Assembly: GCA_035544955.1 (NCBI GenBank)
Contig: DASZZN010000012.1
Location: 1-64,000 of the forward strand
Length of the DNA: 64,000 bases
Direction: 5' to 3'
From: Candidatus Dormiibacterota bacterium
GTDB taxonomy: Bacteria > Chloroflexota > Dormibacteria > CF-121
A program made the translations under genes and the position numbers. Position 1 is the first letter of the stretch, and every line of letters begins with the position of its first letter. Positions 16,609-25,566 of this stretch are shown one piece after another. The notes beneath the pieces are model-generated. The model searched no databases and had not been told where the DNA came from. It saw only the letters and a list, made by a program, of their open reading frames with translations.

Positions 16609-17928
16609 TTGAAAAGTGTGATGGGCGGCAACGCGCTGCGGATTAGAGGGATGGCGATCGTCTGTGTCGCGGGATTGCTCGCGGCCTGCGGCAGTTCAAC
16701 CAGCTCCGACAACGGCACGAATACCGCGTCCGCGCCGGGCATCACCGCGACCACGATTACGATCGGGAGCACGCAACCGCTGACCGGTCGGGCAGCGCCG
16801 GGCTATTCGGAGATCTCGGCCGCCTCGAGCGCGTACTTTCAGGTCCTGAATGCCCACGGCGGAATCTTTGGGCGCACGATCACCTACACGTACTACGACG
16901 ACGGCTACAATCCGACGAACACCGCCAGCCTCACCCGCAAGCTGATCCTGGAGGACAAGGTCTTCGCCCTGTTCAGCGCCCTGGGAACGCCGACGCATCA
17001 GGCGGTCGTCGATTACATCAACACCCAGAAAGTGCCTGATCTGTTCGTCTCCAGCGGCTGCAACTGCTGGAACGACGTCGCGAATCACCCCTACACCTTC
17101 GGCTGGCAGCCAGACTACACCATCGAGGGCAAGATCCTCGGCCAGTACATCCAGCAGAGTCTCGGCGGCAAGAAGGTCGGGTATTTCTTCCAGAACGACG
17201 AGTTCGGCCTCGACGGCGTCAAAGGTCTCGATGCGCAGCTCGGCGCGTCGTCAGTCCCTGACGCGAACCGCCAGTACTATGTCCCGACCAACACGAACGT
17301 CAAGCCACAGATCGCCGCCCTGCAGGCGTCCGGCGCGCAGGTCGTCGTCTCCTTTTCGATTCCGGCCTTCACCGCGCTGGCAATGCTGGCCGCGGCCGGG
17401 GCAGGCTATCATCCGATCTGGGTCGTGAGCAATGTCGGCTCCGACATCACCACCCTGACCGGCCTGCTGAAGTCCTTCTCCAAGGGCGCGGCCGGGGGAC
17501 AATTGCTCGCCGGCATGGTCACCGACACCTACCTCCCGCTGCCGGGCGACAGCTCGAATCCATGGATCAGCCTGTTCAAGAAGATCCACGACGATCACAT
17601 CGCGAGTCTGCCCTGGGATGGCAACGTCCTCTACGGCATGGCGCAGGCGTACACACTCGCGCAGGCCCTCAAGGCGGCAGGCCGCAATCCGACCCGCGCC
17701 AGCTTGGTGAAGTCTCTCGAGACGAACCAGCTGAGTGGCGGGCCGGGTCTCGCGCCGCTCGGATTCTCGTCCACCAACCACCTCGGCTTCCTGGGGGTGC
17801 AGCTCGTCACCATCGCGGCGGACGGGACGGAAACGACGACCGGTCCCGTCAACACGTCCTCGGACTCAGGCCCGATCAGCCCGTACAGTGGATCGGCATC
17901 GAGGCCTCCGGCAAACGGGATTCCGTAA
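16609..17928 (+). CDS. Liv-type substrate-binding lipoprotein
   Basis: A 439-residue periplasmic-binding-fold protein of the LivJ/LivK (PBP type 1) family. The signal peptide ends in a lipobox (GLLAACGSS, Cys about residue 26), followed by a Ser/Thr-rich linker, then TIGSTQPLTGRAAPGYSEI, the normal start of the mature domain. TTG at 16609 is favoured by AAGGAGGT five bases upstream; GTG 16618 and ATG 16621 are alternatives. It is anchored to the outer face of the membrane and delivers the ligand to LivHM. The C-terminal SDSGPISPYSGSAS tail is low-complexity. Confidence 0.88.
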   Translation: MKSVMGGNALRIRGMAIVCVAGLLAACGSSTSSDNGTNTASAPGITATTITIGSTQPLTGRAAPGYSEISAASSAYFQVLNAHGGIFGRTITYTYYDDGYNPTNTASLTRKLILEDKVFALFSALGTPTHQAVVDYINTQKVPDLFVSSGCNCWNDVANHPYTFGWQPDYTIEGKILGQYIQQSLGGKKVGYFFQNDEFGLDGVKGLDAQLGASSVPDANRQYYVPTNTNVKPQIAALQASGAQVVVSFSIPAFTALAMLAAAGAGYHPIWVVSNVGSDITTLTGLLKSFSKGAAGGQLLAGMVTDTYLPLPGDSSNPWISLFKKIHDDHIASLPWDGNVLYGMAQAYTLAQALKAAGRNPTRASLVKSLETNQLSGGPGLAPLGFSSTNHLGFLGVQLVTIAADGTETTTGPVNTSSDSGPISPYSGSASRPPANGIP

Positions 17929-17947
17929 GACCCAGCAGGTCCGCAGA

Positions 17948-17977
17948 AAGGGCCGCCGGCGTGATCCGGCGGCCCTT
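17948..17977. terminator. bidirectional hairpin between convergent operons
   Basis: A perfect 12-bp stem (AAGGGCCGCCGG / CCGGCGGCCCTT) with a six-base loop lies between the importer operon and the convergent SDR gene, whose stop codon overlaps the right arm. The U-tract is weak on both strands. Confidence 0.7.
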
Positions 17978-18743
17978 ACTCCTCCAGGATTCGACCGCGC
18001 AGGCGACGCATGCCCCGTAACCAGCGGTCGTAGTCGGAGGCTTTGCGCTGCAAGAACTCGCCGACTTCCGCATGGGGAAGGATGAGAAACCGCTCGTCGT
18101 GCACGCCCTCGGCGACGGCCTGGGCAACCTCATCGGGGTCGAGCGCGCCGGCTGTCAGGAAGTTGCGCTCGCCCTCTTGCGCCAGCATCGCGGTCCGCAC
18201 CCCCTGGGGACAGAGCGCGGAGACTCGGATCCCCCGCTCGTGGTAGGCGATCGCCAACCATTCGAAGAAGGAGAGTCCGGCGGCTTTCGTCACGGCGTAG
18301 GGCGCCGCCAGGACGTGGTTGAGCAGCGCCGCGGCCGAGATGGTGCCCACGATGTAACCTTCGCCTCGCTCGAGCATCCCAGGGAGCAGGGCGCGCGCGG
18401 CGTAGACGTGGGCCATGACATGCACGTCCCAACTCTGCCGCCAGGCCTGGTCGGAAGCCTCGGGCCCACCGCCAAAAGCGATGCCGGCGTTGGAGCAATA
18501 GATATCGATCCGGCCGTGCGCCGTCACGGTTCCGCGAACCAGATCCACAACGTCGGACTCCACCGTGACATCGGCGGGCACGGCCGTGCCGCCGATCTCC
18601 GCCGCCACCATCTCCGCGGCGTCGCGGTCGACGTCGGACACGACCACCTGGCTCGCCCCATCCGCCGCAAAGCGCCGGCAGAGCGCGCTACCGATGCCGC
18701 CGCCGCCTCCGGTCACGACCACGACGCGACCTCGAATGTCCAC
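17976..18743 (-). CDS. SDR-family oxidoreductase
   Basis: A 255-residue short-chain dehydrogenase: VTGGGGGIGSALCRRF cofactor motif, SNAGIAF, catalytic Ser in GTISAAA and Tyr/Lys in YAVTKAAG. The C-terminal 50 residues (HDERFLILPHAEVGEFLQRKASDYDRWLRGM) are the extension seen in SDRs encoded next to APH-like kinases and acyl-CoA dehydrogenases. Last gene of a four-gene operon; spacing to the kinase is two bases. Confidence 0.87.
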   Translation of the reverse strand: MDIRGRVVVVTGGGGGIGSALCRRFAADGASQVVVSDVDRDAAEMVAAEIGGTAVPADVTVESDVVDLVRGTVTAHGRIDIYCSNAGIAFGGGPEASDQAWRQSWDVHVMAHVYAARALLPGMLERGEGYIVGTISAAALLNHVLAAPYAVTKAAGLSFFEWLAIAYHERGIRVSALCPQGVRTAMLAQEGERNFLTAGALDPDEVAQAVAEGVHDERFLILPHAEVGEFLQRKASDYDRWLRGMRRLRGRILEE

Positions 18744-18745
18744 GG

Positions 18746-19645
18746 CTACCCGAGCACGCCGACGCCCTGATCGATGAATCCGATGATCGTGTCGGTTCGC
18801 TGTTCGTAACTTGGGTCGGGCCGCTTGCCGCGGCGATGCAGCATCAGGTTGTAGCCGAAGATCGCTGCGTACTTGTAATAGGTCAACGCCAGGTACCAGC
18901 GGTAGTCGTCCGGGTCGGCGCCGTACATCTCGCGGACGCTATCGGCCGCGACGTGCGAGAGGCTGATGCAACAGAGATCGAGGAGAGGCTGGCCGAGCTG
19001 GGCGATCTCCCAGTCGACCACGGCCGCCACGCGTCCGCGGTCGAAGAGCATGTTGCCGAAGTGGTAATCGCCGTGGACGAGAACCGGCGGTTCGGGACGG
19101 GGTTGCCGCTCGAGCAGCAGCTGGGCGAGCCGCGGTGCCTGCCCGGTGAGCTCCGAAGGGGCCCGCTCCATGAGCCACGTCCAGCGCGCGACCTCTCCCT
19201 CGAGCGGCATCGGGTCTTCACCGCCGATACCGGTCTTCTCACAGGGCACCGCCTGGAAGCGGCGCAGCACCTCCACCGCCGATGATGCCAGCTGGAGCGG
19301 ATTGCTCCCGGCGTCGATCGCCTGCTCGACGCGGTCGCCATTGATCGCCTCCATCAGGACGAATGGCCTTCCGTCGACCACCGGGTCCGTTGAGGTTGCC
19401 ACGATGGTGGGGACGGGCAGCCCCTGCCCGTGCAGCGCCGCCATGATCCTCGTCTGGCGCGGGATGTCCGCCGGGCCGGCGATGCGCGCACCCGGCGGAG
19501 GAAGGCGCAGGACCGCGCGACGTCCCTCGAGCTCGACCCAGTAGGTGAAGCCGGAGTGACCCTCGGGGATGGGTCGAACCTCGCGCACCGGCTCCTTGAT
19601 CTGGGCGGCAAGGTCTCCGCGAATGCGTTCTTCGGCTTCGGTCAT
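18746..19645 (-). CDS. APH-like acyl-CoA-linked kinase (LvaA/ACAD11-kinase type)
   Basis: A 299-residue aminoglycoside-phosphotransferase-fold kinase. Catalytic loop VHGDYHFGNMLFD (about residues 192-204), metal motif VVDWEIAQLGQPLLDL after it, and N-terminal GHSGFTYWVEL nucleotide loop. Proteins of this group next to acyl-CoA dehydrogenases phosphorylate the 4-hydroxyl of hydroxyacyl-CoAs in the levulinate (LvaA) and ACAD10/11 pathways. ATG at 19645 shares ATGA with the preceding stop. The assignment to 4-hydroxyacids is by context. Confidence 0.8.
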   Translation of the reverse strand: MTEAEERIRGDLAAQIKEPVREVRPIPEGHSGFTYWVELEGRRAVLRLPPPGARIAGPADIPRQTRIMAALHGQGLPVPTIVATSTDPVVDGRPFVLMEAINGDRVEQAIDAGSNPLQLASSAVEVLRRFQAVPCEKTGIGGEDPMPLEGEVARWTWLMERAPSELTGQAPRLAQLLLERQPRPEPPVLVHGDYHFGNMLFDRGRVAAVVDWEIAQLGQPLLDLCCISLSHVAADSVREMYGADPDDYRWYLALTYYKYAAIFGYNLMLHRRGKRPDPSYEQRTDTIIGFIDQGVGVLG

Positions 19646-20229
19646 GACGCCGCTTCCAGGTGGGCGGTGTCGCACAGCGACCCTGCCACCCGACGGTCTC
19701 CCTTGACGCGGATCACGCTCACGCTCGTGAAATCGGGGAAGAGCCGCAGGGTGCCAGGAGTGAGCCGGAGGACGTCGCAGAGGTAGTTCAGGATCGCGAT
19801 CCCGTGCGAGACCATCAGGACCCGCCCTCCGGGGTGCGCGGCCACGGCCGCGTCGACGGCGCTTCGCATCCGCTCGATCAGGGCATCAGGACTTTCCTGG
19901 AGCTCGACCTTGCCGTTGGGGTAGCTGGCACGGGCCTCCGTCAACCTCGGATCGGTCTCGACCCGGTCGCCCAGCGCTGACGCAGTCTGCAACGCGCGCC
20001 GAAGTGGACTGGAGTAGACGGCGTCGACATTGACCGATTTCAGGCGTTGGGCCAACCGTTCCACTTGCTGTCGGCCCAGCGGGCTCAGCGGTGGATCCGA
20101 GACCACCTCGTCCTGGTCGTAGACGTCCCCGTGCCGTACGAGCCAGACCTCCGTGACGCCTTCGACCCCGATCAAGTACGCCTGCTGGAGCGAACGTATC
20201 GCTCCGACGACGTCGTCAGTACTTGCCAA
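19642..20229 (-). CDS. histidine phosphatase (phosphoglycerate-mutase-like)
   Basis: About 195 residues. LVRHGDVYD holds the catalytic [18 protein letters not shown] the second conserved stretch, [12 protein letters not shown] the phosphate-binding arginines, and [11 protein letters not shown] the second His. The family removes phosphate from small molecules. The start is uncertain: I use TTG 20229, overlapping the acyl-CoA dehydrogenase by 14 bases; the longer frame to 20349 is antisense-like. Its place between a kinase and a dehydrogenase suggests it acts on, or proof-reads, a phosphorylated acyl intermediate. Confidence 0.75.
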   Translation of the reverse strand: MASTDDVVGAIRSLQQAYLIGVEGVTEVWLVRHGDVYDQDEVVSDPPLSPLGRQQVERLAQRLKSVNVDAVYSSPLRRALQTASALGDRVETDPRLTEARASYPNGKVELQESPDALIERMRSAVDAAVAAHPGGRVLMVSHGIAILNYLCDVLRLTPGTLRLFPDFTSVSVIRVKGDRRVAGSLCDTAHLEAAS

Positions 20230-21418
20230 GCTCGAGCCGGCCGAGCTGGTTGAGATGAACCTCGTCCGGCCCGTCAGCGATCCGGACCGTGCGCGCGTAA
20301 GCATACGCATGGGCCAGCGGAAAGTCGTCGGAAACGCCGGCCGCGCCATGCGCCTGGATCGCCCAATCGAGAACCGTGCAGAGCATGTTCGGAGCCGCCA
20401 CTTTGATCATCGCGATCTCGGTCCGCGCCGCCTTGTTGCCGGCGATGTCCATCTTGTACGCCGCATTCAGGGTCAGCAGGCGGGCCTGGTCGACCAAGAT
20501 GCGCGACTGCCCGATTCGCTCCAGCCACACCGACTGCTGGGCAAGGGGCTTGCCAAAGGCCACCCGGCTCATCACCCGTTTGCACATGAGCTTTAGGGCC
20601 ACTTCCGCCAGCCCGATCAGTCGCATGCAGTGGTGAATTCGGCCGGGGCCCAGGCGCGCCTGGGCGATCTCGAAGCCGCGTCCTTCGCCAAGCAGGACGC
20701 TGGAAGCCGGCACCCGGACGTTGACAAAGTCGACCTCAGCGTGCCCGTGGGGGGCGTCATCGAAACCGAACACGGGTAACGATCGCAAGATCTTGATACC
20801 GGGCGTGTCGCGCGGCACGAGGACCATCGATTGCTGCCGATGACGATCCGGATTCTCCGGGTCCGTCTTCCCCATGAAGATGAAGAGCTGGCAGCGTGGG
20901 TCCATACCGCCCGATGTCCACCATTTCCGGCCATTGATCACGAGATCGTCACCCTCGCGAATGATGCGGCTCTTGATGTTGGTGGCATCTGAGGACGCGA
21001 CATCAGGCTCCGTCATCGCGAAACCGGAGCGAATCTCTCCATTCAGAAGCGGACGCAGCCATCGATCCTTCTGTTCGGGAGTGCCGAAGCGGTCGAGGAT
21101 CTCCATGTTCCCGGTGTCAGGCGCCGAGCAGTTGAAGACCTCCGAGGCCCATGGGACGCGGCCCATGATTTCGCAGAGCGGTGCGTACTCGAGGTTAGTG
21201 AGCCCCGCACCGAGGTCGGACTCGGGAAGGAAGAGGTTCCACAGCCCCGCCGACCGTGCTTTCGGCTTCAGCTCCTCGACGATGGGGGGCGGTCGCCAGC
21301 GATCTTCGGTCGTCACCTGGGCTGCGTAGGCTTTCTCGTTTGGATAGATGAATTCGGCCATGAAGTCGTCGAGTTTTTTCTGCAGCGCTTTGACCAGCGG
21401 CGAGTGGTCGAAGTCCAT
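20216..21418 (-). CDS. acyl-CoA dehydrogenase (ACAD10/11, LvaC-like)
   Basis: A 400-residue acyl-CoA dehydrogenase. [18 protein letters not shown] is the FAD motif, [21 protein letters not shown] and [13 protein letters not shown] are typical of the ACAD10/11 subgroup, and the C-terminus ends [16 protein letters not shown] rather than the usual YEGT. The subgroup is associated with APH-like kinases, as here. ATG at 21418 is only 21 bases from a divergent gene. The frame remains open to 22426, but that is antisense to the SDR. Confidence 0.88.
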   Translation of the reverse strand: MDFDHSPLVKALQKKLDDFMAEFIYPNEKAYAAQVTTEDRWRPPPIVEELKPKARSAGLWNLFLPESDLGAGLTNLEYAPLCEIMGRVPWASEVFNCSAPDTGNMEILDRFGTPEQKDRWLRPLLNGEIRSGFAMTEPDVASSDATNIKSRIIREGDDLVINGRKWWTSGGMDPRCQLFIFMGKTDPENPDRHRQQSMVLVPRDTPGIKILRSLPVFGFDDAPHGHAEVDFVNVRVPASSVLLGEGRGFEIAQARLGPGRIHHCMRLIGLAEVALKLMCKRVMSRVAFGKPLAQQSVWLERIGQSRILVDQARLLTLNAAYKMDIAGNKAARTEIAMIKVAAPNMLCTVLDWAIQAHGAAGVSDDFPLAHAYAYARTVRIADGPDEVHLNQLGRLELGKY

Positions 21419-21426
21419 CTCAACGG

Positions 21427-21433
21427 ATAGTAT
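21427..21433. promoter_or_regulatory. overlapping divergent -10 elements
   Basis: Only 21 bases separate the two divergent ATGs. TAGTAT at 21428-21433 is six bases before the SDR start on the plus strand, and TACTAT (minus, 21432-21427) is eight bases before the dehydrogenase start. Both transcripts would then be leaderless and share one melting region. Confidence 0.5.
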
Positions 21434-21439
21434 CTGGCA

Positions 21440-22195
21440 ATGCCGGATTTCGACCTCACCGATCGCGTAGCGATCGTGACGGGCGGAAGCCGTGGCATTG
21501 GCGAAGCGACCGCCGCTGCGCTGGCGGAGCAGGGCGCCAGGGTCGTCACTTCCAGCAGGAAACTCGAGGGCCTCCAGGCGGCCGCGGATCGGATCAATGC
21601 GCGCCATGCCGGAGCGGTCACGCCGATCGTCGCTCATGTGGGCCGGGCTGAGGATTCGGAGCGGCTGGTCAGCCAGGTCATGGCGCGCTTCGGGCGGATC
21701 GACATCCTGGTGAACAACGCCGGGACCAATCCGCACTTCGGCCCGATCCTCGACGTCGAGCTCAGCGCCTGGGATAAGACGTTCGAGGTCAACCTCCGGG
21801 GCCCGTTGGTGCTCACCAAATTGGTCGTCGACGCGTGGATGCGGGCGCACGGAGGCGCCATCGTCAACGTGGCCAGCATCGCCGGGCTGCGGCCCGAGTT
21901 TGGGCTCGGCCCGTATGGGGTGACCAAGGCGGCGCTCATCATGTTGAGCCGGCAGCTTGCCACCGAGCTCGGGCCTCACGGCATCCGCGTCAACGCCGTT
22001 GCCCCCAGCATCGTTAAGACGGAATTCGCCGCTGCCCTCTGGGGAAACGAGGAGATCGCCCGGCGTGCTCTCGAGCGCAATCCGCTCGGCCGGTTCGCGA
22101 CCGCCGACGAAGTGGCCGCCACCATCGCGTTCCTGGTCTCGGACGCGGCGTCCTATATCAACGGTGAGGTGCTTCCGATCGATGGCGGCGAATGA
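21440..22195 (+). CDS. SDR-family oxidoreductase
   Basis: A 251-residue [19 protein letters not shown] motif, [10 protein letters not shown], catalytic Ser in [23 protein letters not shown] with the YxxxK Tyr/Lys, and a C-terminus [11 protein letters not shown]. First gene of a plus-strand operon with ADH and prolyl iminopeptidase. With no room for a leader, it is probably leaderless. Confidence 0.88.
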   Translation: MPDFDLTDRVAIVTGGSRGIGEATAAALAEQGARVVTSSRKLEGLQAAADRINARHAGAVTPIVAHVGRAEDSERLVSQVMARFGRIDILVNNAGTNPHFGPILDVELSAWDKTFEVNLRGPLVLTKLVVDAWMRAHGGAIVNVASIAGLRPEFGLGPYGVTKAALIMLSRQLATELGPHGIRVNAVAPSIVKTEFAAALWGNEEIARRALERNPLGRFATADEVAATIAFLVSDAASYINGEVLPIDGGE

Positions 22196-23282
22196 CGCAG
22201 CCGTGACGCGCGCAGCCGTCCTGAGGTCGGTCGGTTCGCCGTTGGCAATCGAAGAGATCGATCTTCCCGCGCCGGCGGAGGGCGAGGTGCATCTGCGCCT
22301 GGTGGCCGCCGGTGTCTGCCACTCCGACCTCTCGCTCGCCAACGGCACCCTTGACCAGCCGGTTCCCGCCGTCCTCGGCCACGAGGGCGCGGGCACCGTC
22401 GTTGCGGTTGGACCCCGGGTCACCAATGTGCGTCCGGGCGACCACGTGCTGTTGAACTGGTCGCCGTCGTGCGGAAGCTGCTGGTTCTGCCGACATGGCG
22501 AACCCTATCTCTGTGATCAGACGGCCAAAGCCTGGCAGCGGCGCTACGCACGGCTGGCGGACGGGACCCCGCTCTATGCCGGGCTGGGGACCGCGACCTT
22601 TGGCGAAGAGACGGTTGTTCCCAGCGCCGCGGTGCTCCGTTTGCCGCCCACCGTCAACCTCGAAGGGGCTGCGCTCCTAGGCTGTGCGATGCTCACCGGG
22701 ATCGGTGCCGTTATCAACTCGGCCCACGTCCAAACAGGGGAGTCGGTCGTGGTCTTCGGTACCGGAGGGGTGGGCCTGTCGGTTCTCCAGGGCGCCCGCC
22801 TCGTCGGTGCGGAGGTTGCGATCGGGGTTGACATTGACGCGGATAAAGAAGGGCTCGCCCGGACAAACGGGGCGACGGACTTTCTCCTCGCCGACGATCA
22901 GGTTGTACGACGCATTCGCGAACGCACCGGTGGCCGAGGCGCCGACCATGCGTTCGAGTGTGTCGGCAGCGCGACCACGATCCGCCGGGCGTGGTCGTCC
23001 ACACGCCGGGGCGGCCGGACGACGGTTGTCGGGATTGGCGGAAAAGATGAGACGGTCGAATTCCATCCGCAGGAGTTCTTTTACTCGGCCCGGGTCCTCT
23101 GCGGTTGTGTCTTCGGTTCGACGGACATCGGCCGTGATCTGCCGCGCCTCCTCGACCACGTCCAGGCCGGTCGGATCCGCCCGGACGATTTGGTGACCAA
23201 TCGCATCGGTTTGGAGGACGCTCCAGAAGCCCTTGCCCAGATGAGCGCGCGTAAGGGCGCCCGTTCCCTGATCATTTATTGA
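22182..23282 (+). CDS. zinc-dependent alcohol dehydrogenase (MDR)
   Basis: About 366 residues, class III/aryl-alcohol type medium-chain dehydrogenase. GVCHSDLS and GHEGAGTV hold catalytic zinc ligands, the four-Cys structural zinc loop is [18 protein letters not shown], and the Rossmann motif is [13 protein letters not shown] at 22182 overlaps the SDR end by 14 bases; GTG 22203 is an alternative start. Its stop overlaps the next TTG. Likely oxidises an alcohol or S-hydroxymethyl adduct of this pathway. Confidence 0.87.
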   Translation: MAANDAAVTRAAVLRSVGSPLAIEEIDLPAPAEGEVHLRLVAAGVCHSDLSLANGTLDQPVPAVLGHEGAGTVVAVGPRVTNVRPGDHVLLNWSPSCGSCWFCRHGEPYLCDQTAKAWQRRYARLADGTPLYAGLGTATFGEETVVPSAAVLRLPPTVNLEGAALLGCAMLTGIGAVINSAHVQTGESVVVFGTGGVGLSVLQGARLVGAEVAIGVDIDADKEGLARTNGATDFLLADDQVVRRIRERTGGRGADHAFECVGSATTIRRAWSSTRRGGRTTVVGIGGKDETVEFHPQEFFYSARVLCGCVFGSTDIGRDLPRLLDHVQAGRIRPDDLVTNRIGLEDAPEALAQMSARKGARSLIIY

Positions 23283-24250
23283 ATCCCACCGCCATCGAGC
23301 CGTACGACCACGGCCTCTTGGACGTCGGCGAGGGCAACGACGTCTACTGGGAGGCGTGCGGCAACCCGCAGGGTAAGCCGGCGGTCGTGTTGCACGGTGG
23401 TCCGGGCTCGGGGTGCTCGCCCTGGTGGCGTCAGTTCTTCGATCCGGGCGCCTACCGCCTGGTGCTGTTCGATCAGCGCAACTGTGGCCGGAGCACGCCG
23501 CATGCCAGCGAGCCGGACACGGACCTCGCGGCAAACAACACCGCCAACTTGATCGCCGACATCGAACGTCTGCGTGAACACCTCAACGTCGAGCGCTGGT
23601 TGGTCTTCGGCGGGTCATGGGGCAGCACGCTGGCGCTCGCCTACGCCGAAACCTATCCGCAGCGGGTTACGGAGATCATTTTGTTCGGTATCACTACGGG
23701 ACGGCACGCGGAGTTCGACTGGGTGTTCCGCGGTGGCATGGCTCGCCTGTTTCCCGAGCAATGGGAGCGTTTGCGAATGTCCGTGCCGGTCGGGCAACGC
23801 AACGGCGATATCGTCGAGGCCTACCATCGGATGCTGAACGATCCAGACCTCCTGGTGCGCCGTCGGGCCGCAGAAGCGTGGTGCCTGTGGGAGTCGGCGA
23901 CACCGGTGTGGCCTCCGACGACCGAAATGGCGAAGAGATTCGCCGATCCCGCGTACGCGATGGCGTTCGCGCGCATCGTGACGCACTACGTCCGCCACAA
24001 CGCCTGGCTCGAGGACGGGGTCCTACTCCGCGGCGCGGCCGCGCTCGCGGGCACTCCCGGGGTCCTCGTCAATGGCCGCTTTGACTTTCAATCCACCATC
24101 AGCAACGCGTGGGAGCTCCACCGGGTATGGCCCCGCGCCGAGCTGGTCATCGTTGACGACGCCGGCCATGCCCCCAACGCGAACCTCAATCGCGAACTGA
24201 TGCGGGCCACCAGCCGGCTTCTCGAGTCCGGCAAAATGAGGATTACGTGA
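23279..24250 (+). CDS. pip: prolyl iminopeptidase
   Basis: A 323-residue alpha/beta hydrolase of peptidase family S33. HGGPGSGCSPWWRQFFDP and FDQRNCGRSTPH are hallmark motifs; the nucleophile is in GGSWGSTLALAYA (about residue 110); Asp in GRFDFQST and His in DDAGHAPN. It removes N-terminal proline from peptides in the cytoplasm. TTG start overlaps the ADH stop (TTGA). Confidence 0.9.
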   Translation: MNPTAIEPYDHGLLDVGEGNDVYWEACGNPQGKPAVVLHGGPGSGCSPWWRQFFDPGAYRLVLFDQRNCGRSTPHASEPDTDLAANNTANLIADIERLREHLNVERWLVFGGSWGSTLALAYAETYPQRVTEIILFGITTGRHAEFDWVFRGGMARLFPEQWERLRMSVPVGQRNGDIVEAYHRMLNDPDLLVRRRAAEAWCLWESATPVWPPTTEMAKRFADPAYAMAFARIVTHYVRHNAWLEDGVLLRGAAALAGTPGVLVNGRFDFQSTISNAWELHRVWPRAELVIVDDAGHAPNANLNRELMRATSRLLESGKMRIT

Positions 24251-24633
24251 CAAAGGTCGAGATCCAGGATGACCGCTTGATTGCCCGGATCCAGGGCTTG
24301 GACCAAGTGCTGGCCTTCAAGAGTGAGCTGAGCATTCCGCTTGCGCATGTGCAGGGCGCCGCGGTGAGCCCGCCCGAGGTGCGTCGCCGATGGCGCAATC
24401 CGTTGCGCATCCGTGTGCCGGGGAGCGACATGCCCTACGTCGTGATGGCCGGGAGCTTCGTCTTCCTCGACGGAGAGCACGCCTTCTGGGACGTGCACGA
24501 TCCCGATCGAACCGTTGTCATCGAGCTTGACCACGAGAAATTCGCCAAGCTGGTGCTCGAGGTGGAGGACCCACAGGCCACGGCGGCCGCGATCAATGCT
24601 GCGGTCGCCGGCCTTCGAGGAGCAGGGACATAA
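24247..24633 (+). CDS. uncharacterised 128-residue beta-rich protein
   Basis: Overlaps the iminopeptidase stop (GTGA). The pattern of strands (ALAFKSELSIPLAHVQGAAVS, IRVPGSDMPYVVMAGSFVF, then FWDVHDPDRTVVIEL and a C-terminal helix) resembles a bacterial PH-like domain that reads out as a small soluble protein. No catalytic residues or membrane segments. Last gene of its operon. Confidence 0.7.
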   Translation: MTKVEIQDDRLIARIQGLDQVLAFKSELSIPLAHVQGAAVSPPEVRRRWRNPLRIRVPGSDMPYVVMAGSFVFLDGEHAFWDVHDPDRTVVIELDHEKFAKLVLEVEDPQATAAAINAAVAGLRGAGT

Positions 24634-24639
24634 CGATCA

Positions 24640-24794
24640 CGAGCGACAGCCAGTGCAAGCCCAAGCGCATAGCCGCCGAGAACGTCGGTGAGCCAGTGGA
24701 CACCGAGGTAGAGGCGTGACGCTCCAAGCAGGAAGCCGAAAGCGGCAGCGCTGAGGAGCGCGGCGACCGACCAGGTCACGAGTCTTCCAACCAC
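24640..24794 (-). pseudogene. orphan C-terminal fragment of a PAP2-family phosphatase
   Basis: About 50 codons read GFLLGASRLYLGVHWLTDVLGG, the third signature (SRxxxxxHxxxD) and flanking helices of type 2 phosphatidic-acid phosphatases. The first two phosphatase motifs (KxxxxxxRP and PSGH) should lie upstream, but that space holds a terminator and the Hcp gene. Only the tail of a PAP2 gene remains, so it is not functional. Confidence 0.75.
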
Positions 24795-24810
24795 GTCGCG
24801 ACCATTGTCG

Positions 24811-24842
24811 AAAAAAGAGGAGCCCCGGGATGGGGCTCCTCT
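24811..24842 (-). terminator. intrinsic terminator of the Hcp operon
   Basis: An 11-bp perfect stem (AGAGGAGCCCC / GGGGCTCCTCT) with a five-base loop, followed on the minus strand by six T residues. It ends transcription from the Hcp-like gene 18 bases upstream. Confidence 0.9.
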
Positions 24843-24859
24843 CGAGAACGCCGTACGGC

Positions 24860-25474
24860 TTAGACAACAGCAGCCCAGTCGTCCATGAAGATCGTTTTCC
24901 CGATCTTGTCTTCGACTGTGATCCTTCGGAAGGTGAACGACAGGTCCTCGGTGAGCATGTCGTTAGCGAGCCGCTGCCTGACCTCCGCTACGCTCGCGTC
25001 CGTCAGCGTAACCACGAAGTGGACGCGTTGCACGCCTCTGTTGTCAGTGTCCCAGAACTCCATCGTCACCTTGGTGAGTTGCTCGTTGGTAGCCGCGGCC
25101 TCGAGGAATTGCGGCATCGACGGCCCCCATTCCTTGGTGATGACAACCGGCTTGTGCTGCCGCTTGCCGGATGCCTGCCCCGTGGCAAGATCACGGGGCG
25201 AGACCAGGCCATAGTCGAAGGCCGAGGCCAGCATCTGGTCCAGGTGCGCCTTCGATGTCAGGCCATCCCCTTTGAACGTCCCCTGCTTCTTCCCGACCAC
25301 CTTGACATAGAGCGTGACGTGGGCCGGCGCCGCCGCGGCATTGATCGTCCGCTGTCCGGAGAGAAAGCGGAAGCCCCCGTTCTGCCACGCGGTGAAGAGA
25401 AGCGCGGCGGCCAAGAGCAACCCGATCACGAGTGTGCGTTTGCGAACGAACGTCAGCGGCTGGTACGACGTCAA
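24860..25474 (-). CDS. membrane-anchored Hcp-like (T6SS tube-fold) protein
   Basis: About 204 residues. After a short basic N-terminus comes one membrane helix (TLVIGLLLAAALLFTAW), then a 165-residue Hcp domain. Family features include VVITKEWGPSMPQFLEAA, TKVTMEFWDTD, VVTLTDASVAEVRQRL, and the C-terminal FTFRRITVEDKIGKTIFMDDW that matches Hcp1. Canonical Hcp has no membrane anchor. No other type VI genes are in the window. TTG at 25474 is chosen because AGGAGG lies seven bases upstream. Probably displayed on the outer face of the membrane; forming tubes or hexamers is an inference. Confidence 0.8.
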   Translation of the reverse strand: MTSYQPLTFVRKRTLVIGLLLAAALLFTAWQNGGFRFLSGQRTINAAAAPAHVTLYVKVVGKKQGTFKGDGLTSKAHLDQMLASAFDYGLVSPRDLATGQASGKRQHKPVVITKEWGPSMPQFLEAAATNEQLTKVTMEFWDTDNRGVQRVHFVVTLTDASVAEVRQRLANDMLTEDLSFTFRRITVEDKIGKTIFMDDWAAVV

Positions 25475-25566
25475 CTGCGACCTCCTGTGGATAACTGCAG
25501 GCGCTGAGGGCGCCTTTCGACCGTGCAGTATGCGACAGACCAGGCCGCTCTGCGCGTCGGTTTCGA

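Noticed and set aside
21419-22426. N-terminal extension of the acyl-CoA dehydrogenase
   Set aside because: Open only because it is antisense to the SDR and ADH; the family begins at the ATG at 21418.
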